From NCBI GenBank assembly GCA_963971285.1, contig OZ020255.1, forward strand, positions 11,552,931 to 11,616,930: a stretch of DNA of 64,000 nucleotides. Direction: 5' to 3'. The translations under genes were made by a program, and so were the position numbers. This DNA is from Astropecten irregularis (Eukaryota; Echinodermata; Asteroidea; Paxillosida; Astropectinidae). The notes under the pieces were generated by a model, which saw nothing but the letters and a program-made list of their open reading frames with translations, made no database searches and was not told the origin of the DNA. Position 1 is the first letter of the stretch, and each line of letters begins with the position of its first letter. Below, one piece after another: positions 37,101 to 49,100 of this stretch.

Positions 37101-40100
37101 ACAACATTGGTGACGACTTGACGCATGCGCAAAGACTCTGCATGACGCAACCATGTATCAGTCGACGTAGTCAACGTGAAAATCTAAAGCTCCCTAATAT
37201 CACCTGTAGACCACCAAGCCAGAGCAAGTGCATGTGAAATTCATTCCTAATTGGGCAGCGCTCAAAAGAAAAATGAGCAAACAGTGCAAGTAATTTGTCA
37301 GGTATAAAAGACAAGCTTTATAATCAAATTATCCTTCACACACTGCTTGCACTGGGACCCTACTCTATTAATAGGAAAACAAATAAGTAAAACTCGCAAA
37401 AGATTGACGAGTATACAGCTTCTCAAGATTGAGTTAATATTGATTCGGCCTAATGTGCTCCGATCGCACTAATCAGTCCTCTCTCGTAAGACGAAACTCC
37501 ACAACTCAATTCTCCAGCTTTCCGTTCATCTCCCCCCCCCTCTCTCTCTCTCTCTCTGGCATTTTAAATGAGCTTCACGCGTGCAGGGTTGATTCGATAG
37601 GGCTCCGCGCTCGTGACGTCACATTCGGATGTTCGGACAAACAAGTCGCACGTTGCCCAATTAACGTACACGTAAACGTGAAATTTTTTTGGCCATCCGG
37701 GTAACTATAGCTGTCGATAATAAAGGGCGTAAACTATAAATAGATCGAGCACGGAGCTCTTTTTAACACTATTAATGTGAATTCACAATTTCTGATATGT
37801 CAGTGGTTTTCATGAGGGACACCACCAACATAGGGGCTGGGTAACTCAGTTGGTAAGCACGCCGGTTTCGTTATTTCACAGGTCACTGGTTCGAATCCCA
37901 CTCCAGTTAATTTTTCTTTGTTTACTTTTCAATGACTATTGTGAATTGATTAAACCTACAAGACGTCTGTTCATTGGGTCCTTCAAGATTCCCAGAGAAA
38001 TAAAAAAAAATCATTAAAAGGATTCTACACATATCAAAAAGAACATTTAAAAATCCAGAGAAAAGGAAAAAGAGTCAACCAAAAATAAATGCATGGCTCT
38101 GGAAAAAATAACAAATCAGGTGAAAACATATCCATGGCTTAGTTCTCGTGTAATAAAATGAATACTCTCCGATGAGCAGAATTAAAATCGCCCCAATTTG
38201 AACCAGATTCACTTTCCTGGACTGAAATTTCTAACGAACGTCCCTTATAAAAAACAATATGTAGGGAGGGAGAAAGACTCAAAAAGAGAAGAAAAAGAAG
38301 GGGGAGACAAAATTACCTAACTTTGATCACCCCGAAATTCATCTGTTGCTATTGAATTGGCGCATTTTATTCCCCCCCCCCCCTGGAAAATCATGGATCC
38401 GCTCCTGGTTTCCTGAGAACCTTGTGGAGACCTACCGGTATACAGCTTTAGAATTTCCCTTTAGAGACATACCAAGTATTCAACCTATCATGCTTGGCCT
38501 TCACAAGGCACCAGCAATGCACCCACTAGATAACATAAACGTTTCACACACCTCATCAAAAACGTTCAAGTCAATACCCTTCCGCCATTGAAAAACATAT
38601 AGCCAACTAACTCTCCAATTGATTTTAAAGAAAATGAAAACAAGCCAACAAATCCATACACCGTGGATTCGGGCGACAGATTCAGACGCATTTACATTTC
38701 ATCAGAACCATGCATATGTTCAGCTATAATGAAAAACATGCCTTTCCGCCCGTCTCGGTCGTCAAGGCGAACCGGCTCAGCGATAGCTCCGCTCATTCGT
38801 AACCAATGGCAACTGACCATATCTTGTTAGGATTACGCGGTTGGCTGCACTCTGGGCATCCTTGGGCGAGCAGAGACAACTGACCGGTTAACGGAGGCTG
38901 AGCGTGCAATTACGTATCTAATCCCGAGACCAAACATGTGCATTAATAGGAGTGACGCTTTCCATGTCATGTCAATTTTATGAAAAAACAAACAAACAAA
39001 CAAACCTTTTTCTTTTTCAGTGCTTTAGCCAGTTTTCTTGGTTCATATGACTATATACAGTAGTCTGAGTATCACCCATTCTACTCCGTGCCACTACGTA
39101 AGAACGTCTGATACACGTGCTCGCCAAATGGTACGATAGTAGATGCCCCCTGATTGGTCAAAACTGGGTTGGCTTGCATAATTAATCAGGAAATCTGCAC
39201 GCATGTGATAGACGCTCGCTCGCTGTACGGTGAGTGCATCTATAATATAACGAATATGGCGGGATGCACAGAATATTGTGCTCCCATATCTGACGTCATA
39301 AAATCACACAGATTTTTTTGCTGCCCCTATTGACAAAATTCAGAGAATCTGAATTTTGGGGAGCTTGCAGGTTGAGAATGTTGAGAGAAAAGTCATCCTC
39401 TTTAAACAATGGGAGACTTTTGAGAACCAGTCTTCAAGTCAACAGTGCACGTGCACGCACAACAGCGCAGGCGCAAAACAACGCGCGCATGCTCACAATT
39501 GCATGCACTGTTGACTTGAAGACCGGTTCTCAAAAGTCTCCCATTGAAACTGACAATTATGTTCCTATTGAGAGCATTCTTTATCTTCTATACAAAATTT
39601 GGACAGCAAAAAAGTGTCTATAAAAAGGTACGCTATTAGGGAGACGCCGAAAAGTCTCGATCCTTCATGTCTGATGTCTTCATAAGGAAAAGTTTATAGC
39701 AAAACCTGTCTCCCTAAGGTCCGATCCAGGTGTATACTATACATAGAAATTAGACCCGTGTTCTGAGTTGGGAACATTTAAAAACTGGTAAAATGTATTT
39801 TGGATGCCCCCAATAGCAGTATGGCATCTGGACCGAGTTGATTAATATCAAAAGGATTCGACAGGCAAAAACATCACAAACATTTGCTTTGTCGTTTCTG
39901 AAATGTATGATAAAAGTTTATTTTTTAAAATAAAATTTGATAATAATGTTTTAAGAAAAGCACTTCTTATCCTATTTTCTCCTGCCAAATATGGCGTCAG
40001 CACTTCATCGGAAGCAATAGCCGTTGCCACGGCAACCCGAACCGATGAGGGTCTTCAGACCCCTGCCTGGCTTGGGACACGATTTCAATGGGATTACGGG

Positions 40101-43100
40101 AGCAAAACGAGCAGAAAATACAACAACAAAAGCATTCCGGCAATTCTCTGCCATTTCAGTTCTTCTGATTGAATCAAAACACATCTCTCTTCCCTTCTTC
40201 AAAGACAAATTTTCTTGACTAGATGCATTCAATGACGCCATTGTCAAGTTATTTCAGGCAAGGCCCATCATTTTTTCAGAGAAAAAGAATTTCTCACGGC
40301 TAGTTAACAGCGCTTTTTACGTGATGGAGACGAATCACCACGACAACGTGGAGCCCCATTGTGTCCCTTATTTATCGACCGCTTTGAGCGAGAACAATCC
40401 AATAATTTCTATAATTTCCCCACTTTGTTGATGTGGATTGCAGCCTTATGTGTAAACCTTTGTCCAGCTTCAGTTTTGTTTTTCTATGGGAAGGCCAAAC
40501 AATGCGGCATGCTGTTTAAATAACATTTCCCTTCCGATTTAGTTTTGTTCTTTTCGTCTCGGTGAAGTATGATTTTTCTATATTTCTGAAGTGCACCGTG
40601 ACTTTGCTTAACAAAGGGCCCAATGCATGAGAGAAGTCTCCATGGCGAGGTTGCTACGGTGAATTGGGCTACATTTGGGCTATATTTGGGCTACTCCTAA
40701 CATTAACTTCTTCACCTTTATGAGCTCCTGTTTTGCAATGTTCCTTGAAGAACGTGAATGTAGCATATTTAGTGTTTTTTATACTGGACTAACGTCTGAT
40801 TCGTACTTTATGCAAATTGCCAAGTGAAATGAATTTGTTGTAATAAAATCTACAGCGAAAACAATCCTCACAAGTAGAGATGTATAGGGTTAGGAGGGCT
40901 TGATGCGTTTTGATCCTAGCAGGATCTTTATTGAAGGCTAAATGACAAGAGGACAAGAAATTATAAATTTCAGGTGATTATTTTGGCTGCAGCAGTATAA
41001 AGTTGAAATGTAAGGACTTAACTTCTTGCAAACATTTCATAGCGAATATCTAGTTGTGATGTCAGATTCGCTTTGAACAAAGCATTCACATGAGGTATGT
41101 ACCAGGCTTACATGTTCTTGAATTCATGTGAACAGGCAGTGATACTGTAGCAAAGGCACATTGGACGCAGATTTTGAAATTGTTTCAACAGGAATTGGTG
41201 GCTAGTGGGTCACCGTTTCGAATGTGAAACATCGACAAGCCAACCTGGGGCCAATTTCACGGCGCTGCTTAGCACAAAAATTTGCTTAGCACAAAAATGT
41301 CTTGCCCAATAAAACAAACCACCGTTAAAAATTTCATTTGATATTCATGGTCAGTGAACAACAGTCAAAGAACAATCACAAGCGATACACAACACATGGA
41401 AATTTGGTTGTTAACCCTATTTTTATTAAGACAGAAATGTCATGCTTAGCAAATTTTTGTGCTAAGCAGCGCCGTGAAATTGGCCCCTGGGTTCAATTTC
41501 ATGGAATCCGTTACCGTTAGCAAAAATTCTTCGCTAACGGTAGCAGACTTTTTTTGGTTACGGTTAGCGTATTTCACGGAAGAGCTTCCTTTTTGGTAAC
41601 GGTAAGTAAGGAATTTGTGCAGAATGCATACGACAGCCCGTTAGAAGAAAATGATCACGGTTACCCTAGAAATTCTTCGCTAACCGAGAGTCTTGCTTAC
41701 GGATTCCATGAAATAGATTTCACGCGTAGCAGTACCCGTTAGCACAAAACTAGGCTGTTACGGATTCCATGAAATTGGACCCAGCACTGTTTATGATGCA
41801 TGGAGAAAACCAAAAACAAAGCTGCCAGCATGACTTGAAACAATGCTGCCATCTAAAAAGATGTTTTCTGAGGCAGCTGTTTAGGGCGCCCCTTTTTATT
41901 ACTGTGGTTCTCATTTCCCGACCGACCCATATTTTGGGCTCCGACCGAAGAAAAAGAAACCTTTTTTTTGCTGCCGACCCTGTCAGAATGGCATAATATA
42001 AATTCAAGAAAAAAATTATAAAATTCCAGAGTTTCTGGAGACAAATTTTGCCAATAGGCCTAAACTTTTATTCTTTCTATCACAGAAATATTTACAAAAA
42101 TATTCAAACGAGATTACAGTGAATACAATGAACATTTCTCATCATTTTCTTGAGGTTTGTGTGTATTCAGCCAGATTTTTTTTTTCCACCAAACTTTTTT
42201 TTTTCGACCGACTGACCGACCCTCCCTCAAGATGAAAAGGAAATGAGAACCACAAATATAAAAAGGGTCACCCTTATGAAAACATTTTATCCACAGAACT
42301 CTGACACAAAAAAATCTTCGTAGCAATTTCATATAAGGCCTGTTATTTCGCATCATGCAAACACTGAACTAAAAAAAAAAGAAGGCGGCCAAAATAAAAA
42401 AAAGCGGGAAGGAAGGAAAAGCGGGTAATAATTTCTGGACTAAACGACCGTGGGGGGTCTGATCTGATTAGATTAAACAGGGCTGATAGCCGTGCTACGG
42501 TGTACGTGACTAATCCCAGGTAGGAGGTTGGGCAGGAGGGGGGGGGGGTACAGGGAGTAAAGAGGAGGAAAAAGAGGCAAATAAAAAAGGCAGTCGCGGG
42601 ACGAAAATAATGAAAGGAAAACCAGTCAAGGATTCTGCTCACTTGCACAGATTGGAAACAAACATCGGCAGGTGGAAATAAATGGGATACCGTGGTCAGT
42701 TCGTACGGTGAGGTATATCTACAATCAGCAAGATGGCTTTAAAGGTAGTATTATACTTTGGAGTCCAAAACAGAATTGTTCACAGATTTACGTATAACTT
42801 ACAGGATATGAAGATGGTGGTGGTAAAAACATACCGTTAAATTTTTTCCCGCCTGAAATTGTGTATTTATCCAGAAATTAGTAAAACAACAACCGAAAAT
42901 CTTTTTGATCTTTTAAAAGATCAAAAATAAAAGAGAAAAGACTTAAGAAATACTGTGGCCGTTGTTCACTGTTTTCTCAAGAAGTGGGCACCGTATGGGA
43001 CTGAAATTTTCACAGATGACTGTTACTGTATCTGTCTTGATATTTTTGCCTATGAATCTGTATTTCTTTAATAAAAACCAAAGTATGAAATTACCCTTTA

Positions 43101-46100
43101 AAAGAAGTTTATACCTGGCCTGCTTTTTTCCCTTTTAACCCACTATTCTTTCACATGGGAGCAATTCAAAAGATTTTCCATTTGCTTTCCCTATTTCCCT
43201 TTAGACCAATACTTCTCATCAGCTCTTCTCCAGAAGAGGAATACGGGGATTTACGACAACGTCGAGGGGCAGACTTTTCTCTTTCGGAAAGCTTTTCTAA
43301 ACAGGTTTTCAGAAATTTCCATTTGCTTTCCCTTTCCCCAATTGGCCAATAATTCATCCGAGCTCTCGTCCAAAGAAGGAATACATGAATATTATATACA
43401 ATGTCTGGGGTCAGTGTTATTTATCTCAGAAAGCTTTCCAAACGGTTGTTCTAAAATTTGCTTTCCTTGTACCCTCCTGACCAATAATTCATCCCAGCTC
43501 TCATCTAAAGAAGGAATACGTGGATTTATGTTCTGGGGTCAGTATTTTCTATTTCCATGGACATGCGAAACAGCCCGCTGGGGAAATACTGACTGGCTGT
43601 ATAAATCCAGAATTGTATTTGGCGGCATTTACAATGATAATTACAATAAAAGCTTGACCTTGGCTGAGTCCTGAAGTAAATGGCAGACGTCAAGCTATGA
43701 TGCCAAATTCAAAAAAAAAAACCTCTCAATACAGTCCATAGAAACTTGAACTTCCATCTTTAACCTCCCTCCCCAAACCTCCACGAAATGCAATATCCCA
43801 AGAAAATTTTGTAGCAAGACTGCACATGCATAACAACGGCAAATAATTAAACAATTACCAATAGCGCTCCGCACTAATGACGTCACACGAGTGATTTGGC
43901 CAGCGCGTGCATGTACAAAATTCCTGGATGTCAGACAAACGTTGACTCACACATGTAGTTTACACACGATGCATGCACAAGCACACCCACCACACGTTTA
44001 CATGGTTGCAATGTTTGTCTGAGATCCGGTGTGACATCACAGCATTTAGCCTGCTATTTTTAGCGCAAGTGTGGAGCGCTATTGCCGTCTGTATAAAGGA
44101 ACTCTGGTTTGTATTATAAATGGAAAAACAAAAACAAGTAAAAAATGTCCACGATCAACGTCATCTTTTCGTTGACACAGACATCCTGAATTCATGCCAG
44201 GCCCAAAATGACGCATGCAAACGACGACGCACTCGAGCACACCCTCAAGCATTGAAAGGAAGGGGGTCCCATGGCAGAACCGTCTTGTATAATGCCTTGT
44301 TTCAATAATATCAGGTTTAATATTTGACAGGACCGCGGAGAAAGCACATCCTTCTCAGATTACGCACTGGTACACAAGCAGGACAAGAGGGGAAGTGTTA
44401 TCACAGAGACTGCGTCACAAATTGATGGACATTTCCCCCTTCTACTTCTTCGTCTTCTTGTTGTTTTTTTTGCTTTGGTCTCTCTGAACATTCTGCTCAT
44501 CAACTTAAAAGCCGTGTTTACTCTAAAAACACAATTTCCATGACCTCTTGTGGCCATCGGGTATTAAAGTTTGTTTCTCTTCAAACTACAAGCACGTAGT
44601 TTAAAGGCCTTTTCACACGACGCTAAAAAAAACTCAACCACAAAGAAATTTTCTCATGGTTGCAAAATCTTACATAACGGTTTTATGCTGGCCGCTTTTG
44701 CGTCCTTTTACACGGCACAATGTAACATTTCGCAAGCCTCCCTTGAGACGGAACGTGGGTAATTGATAAACTGTGTGCATTTTATTAATGTAATCCCCCC
44801 TCCCGTAAAACTGCAGCTGGGACAGAGTGGTGAGTGCCTCTTAACTATATGAGGTAAAATTCTGATAATTTAGAGAGCAAAAATATCAGGTACAATAAAC
44901 TGCAATACCAGTAATGGGAGGCCGAAAGAAAATTAAATCATAGCTCTGTAGCTATCAGATCCACCTGTTGAATCTACATGAAGTATATAAAATGAACATT
45001 GTACAACGTATTATACAAACCTGCGCAAGTTTATCGAAGCGAGCGAAGAGCTCGTTAAGAATCTTGACCAACTCCTGAGCAGTACACGTTGAGGACAGCT
45101 TGGTAAATCCTTCGATGTCGGCAAACAAAATACTAGAGATACAAAGAACACACACACAAAACAGAAAGAAATGATACATGAAAAAACTTTATTGCAGGGT
45201 TAAAGGTACTATCATACTTTGGTAGCGTACCTAAACAGAAATCGTCACAGATTTACTTATAACTTTAATACAGGGTATGAATATGGTGATGCTAGAAACT
45301 TATTGTTAACATTTGTCCGCCACAAATGCTGTTTTTATCCAGAAAAGAGTAAATCCGATTGACCCAAAACAATTTTGATCTTCGGAAGATCAAAAAGCCT
45401 GTAAAAAGATTTTTTATAAATACAGTGGGCATTTTTCACTGTTTTCTCAAAAAGTGGGCATCGTATGGGACTGAAATTTCAAAGATGGCTGTTACTGTAT
45501 TATTATTATTATTTATTTCTGGTAATGAAACCAAGGATTCCTCAAAAGCACCCAAGGCACTGTAGCTCAAAAGCCTGATGAAACCTTTTATGAAAAGATG
45601 ATGAGAAGAAGATACAGTTTTAGAGGTGGGAGGAAAACCCCAGAGTAATATTCTGGGTAAAACCCACAGAATCAGGCATGGACTGAAAACCCAATCCACT
45701 TGTGAACCGAGCCGGACCTGAACCCGGTCCACAGAGGTGAAAGGCGAGGAAAGAACCACTACGCCAACTTAACTCTTTCTTGACAATTTTGCTCACGAAT
45801 CTGCATTTCTTTGACAAAAGCCAAAGTATGAAATTACCTTTAAGAAAAGACGTCAAGGATGTTAGATTGATTTTTCAATGATGGTTTATTTCGTATATCA
45901 GATCATGGGGGCTATCAAACTCCATACCTGACATTGCTATGCCGTTGGATGTAGATCTTGTGGAACTGAATATCCTCCTTCTTGCTGGCAATGTCGGCTT
46001 TCATCTCCATGGCGACGTGCCGTGGCAACACAGACAAAAGAAGTCTCTCCTGCAATGAGTGGCAGTGTGGTAGTCAAGGACGGAAAGCGCACACGCACAC

Positions 46101-49100
46101 AAAAAGAAAAAAAAAAAAACACATCAGAATTTTGAGGCCAGTTAAGCGATAAATTCTGTTCATTATATTAAACTCTGTTAAATTCAAGTGATGCTTGAGC
46201 GGTTTTGAATGGAGCTTCTGTTAATATGCTCAATGGATATGCTTGAATGCACACACAATCATTGAATAGGATTCTATCAACATGCCCAAGCAAGCAAGAA
46301 AGCCAAATTGATTCTACTATAAAAAGCTTTCACTTTCAGGATCTTATCGTGTTTTCTTAAATCATTTCTAAACATGTTGCTTAAATGCAATTTGCGATTG
46401 ATACTGCTGCCATTGATATGACTGAAGCCCGATTCATACTCGCTGCATATTCACTGCATACGCAGTGCGGTATTCCATTTCAAAGTGTCTGCCAAGATGT
46501 AAGAACACGCACTGCGTACTGAAAGTGCTTATCTTTGTGCAAAGCATCTGAAAATGAAAAAAAAGTGCACACCAAATTGCAGCAGAGACTTGAAAGATGG
46601 CAGAGTATGAACAATAGCGCTCCGCACTAATGACGTCGCAAAATCCCCGGCTGTCAGACAAACATTGTCTAACACGCGTAGCGTACATGGACACGCACAC
46701 GCACACACGTGCATGGTTGCAATGTTTGTCGGAGATCCAGTGCTATTTTTAGCGTAAGTGCGGAGCGCTATTGAACATCAAATGCGACATTTGCATTAGT
46801 GGCATAATGTGATGTCATAAACTCATATCATGGAACGAAATGTTAGCAATTGCAAGAACGAAAAAAATTTGCCTTTTAATGGAAGTAGACCGTTGAAATG
46901 GAGAACATTTGTCAACAGATGACATGTATACAAAGCCACAAAAGAAACACAAATGAGGGGTCCATTCAATTTATTGTCATGTTTTTGACAATTCATTGCA
47001 GCTGTTTAAATTAATCAAATTCAACAAAATTACGACAACAAGATGAACACTCCAAATGTCAAACATATGACAATAAATTGAATGGACCCATCGTTTGCAT
47101 TTCCTTTGTGGCTCAGTATATTTACACATTGTACAGGGGGGTAATCATCAACATGACATTACACAAGATTAGGCACGTTCACACACACACCAAAAAGCTT
47201 GACTATTTACGGCGTGATTTAAATCCACACAGGCAGAAAAAGCGCGACCCAAATCGCACCGGTACGATTTCTTAATCAATGCACAATTCTAATGTGTAAT
47301 GCATGGGATGAATGAGCCTTGCATGATGGGATATAAACAAAATGGAATTTTTTGGTGCACCGTTAATACAGCAAATAATTGCAACTACTGCAAAAAGACG
47401 CCCTATTAGTATTAGACCCAATAATCGCTTTTTTAATAATGATAATGGAATTTATTAGGCCATCTACAGTCAAGAAGACAGGAGGGGAGGGGAGGGGGTG
47501 GGTTTATGGGGGTGGGGATATTGATGGGCCAGTGGCATTGTCCTCCACTCCCATCTTCTTCAACTGGAGGGGAGGGGGGAGTAGGATCACGGCACATGAA
47601 GATCCTTTTCTTGAGATTCTTAAAGGCAGGGTACAGGATTTGCAAGGCCTCCAAAAGAAATTTATTGAGTTTGAGACAGAAAATGGACTCAACAGTTCGT
47701 AAACAGTGCAAACAGTCACCATGGGAAATCTTGGTTCATCAGATGCTAGATTTTTCAAGAAAATCAAGATATAGTGTCTTTTTTTAAAAGATTGTTCGTT
47801 TGATTTGGAAATCAATACCGGCTCCGACTCTGGCTCCGGCTTCAGCTCTGTGACCCATATGCTGAAGCTATAGGTTGTGGATTTTCATAGAAGCTGAAGC
47901 TCCGTTTTCTATTTCAAAAAACAAAAGAGTATCTACTTCCAAGCCGTAGCCAAAAGCCTCTATTTTAAAATGAAATGCACAGAATGGAAATGGAGTCGTA
48001 GCCTGAGCCAGAGCCGAGGACTGGATAGGCCCATAGACAGTTGTGCGTTTGTGTAACGGAAGGAAATGTAACCCCCAAATGTTTTTTTTAAAATAAACCA
48101 ACCAGTACATATTTTTTTTTAATTACAAAAATTCCATACTGCATTCATGTAAGGGTAATATGGCCCCAAACAAAATCAGGAGAAAACAATATAAAATTAT
48201 ACTTTGTTCCTCTGCTATATTCTTTCATACATGTGTAGGATTGTTTCATAATCATAGTTCATGGTTTCAGAGGTTTTTTTACATTAATTACATCTATATG
48301 AAATGGAGGCTTTGGGTCAATTGAAAGTAGCACAAGCCTGCCGTGCGTGGCATATAACCCAACATTAACACGGCCTACCTAATGTTATCATACCGAATAT
48401 TACCAGCGTTGCCAACCCAACGCAGCTTCATGTACACACGATATGTACGTGGCAAATGACACAGTTGCCATAGAAACGGGAGCTTGTTATTTCATCACGA
48501 GTTGACATGGCAACCAAATATAAAGGCCTCTCGTTTGTTGCCATGACTCCCACCCTCTCCCCAGACGTGTGGTATCCACGTTAACTTAATATAACGGACA
48601 ATAGACGGCCTGAGTACCGTGAAAAGGACAACCCATTATCCGATATATATGGCTGGGTCCAACGATTGTTGAAAAAATCATCACTACACTGAGATAATGG
48701 AATCAAGGAGCCAGCCAGAAAGTGAGAGGGCTTGGGATCATGTCTGCAAACTGGACTGAAATGATCACACATTTGAATTTCCCCTGACACTGTTGCTTTT
48801 AAAGGTACTATCATACTTTGGTATAAAAAGGTGATAGAACAGCTGTGGTCTGTTCATAATTTGATTTTGTCATGGGTTGAACACAAACCTGTGAATTTTT
48901 TTTAGCTCAATTGATCATTGGAAACAACGAAAAAAATTTGCAAAATTGTAGGTCATTGTAAGTGGTATAGGTTTTGATCAAAATGGTTTTCGGTCTTTTG
49001 TTTTACTCATTTTTGGAAAAATACAGCATTTCATTTTAACGGTATGTATCTACCAGGTCTATCTTTACACCCTGTAAGTAAAGTAAATCTGGGAAAAAGT

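Larger units (their letters stand above)
33122..45020. other. Intron of ADCY5/6-like gene (11.9 kb)
   Basis: Holds family B copies with a nested palindrome (33478-34107), hAT-like remnant (34946), family C (36630), terminal-inverted-repeat elements (36991, 37594, 41487, 41903, 43859), a SINE (37810), a hairpin (39408) and family A (42736). I see no further exon or second gene; the ORFs at 35448-35829 and 39903-40247 resemble nothing I know. Confidence 0.72.
45133..45927. other. Intron of ADCY5/6-like gene (0.8 kb), filled by nested transposons
   Basis: Almost all of this short intron consists of one family A MITE (45200-45844) carrying a SINE (45500-45782). Confidence 0.85.

Noticed and set aside
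39318-39623. 101-codon plus-strand ORF
   Set aside because: It runs through the hairpin MITE at 39408-39546.
44620-44760. Possible inverted-repeat element beginning AAAGGCCTTTTCACACGACG
   Set aside because: No matching right end or second copy in the window.
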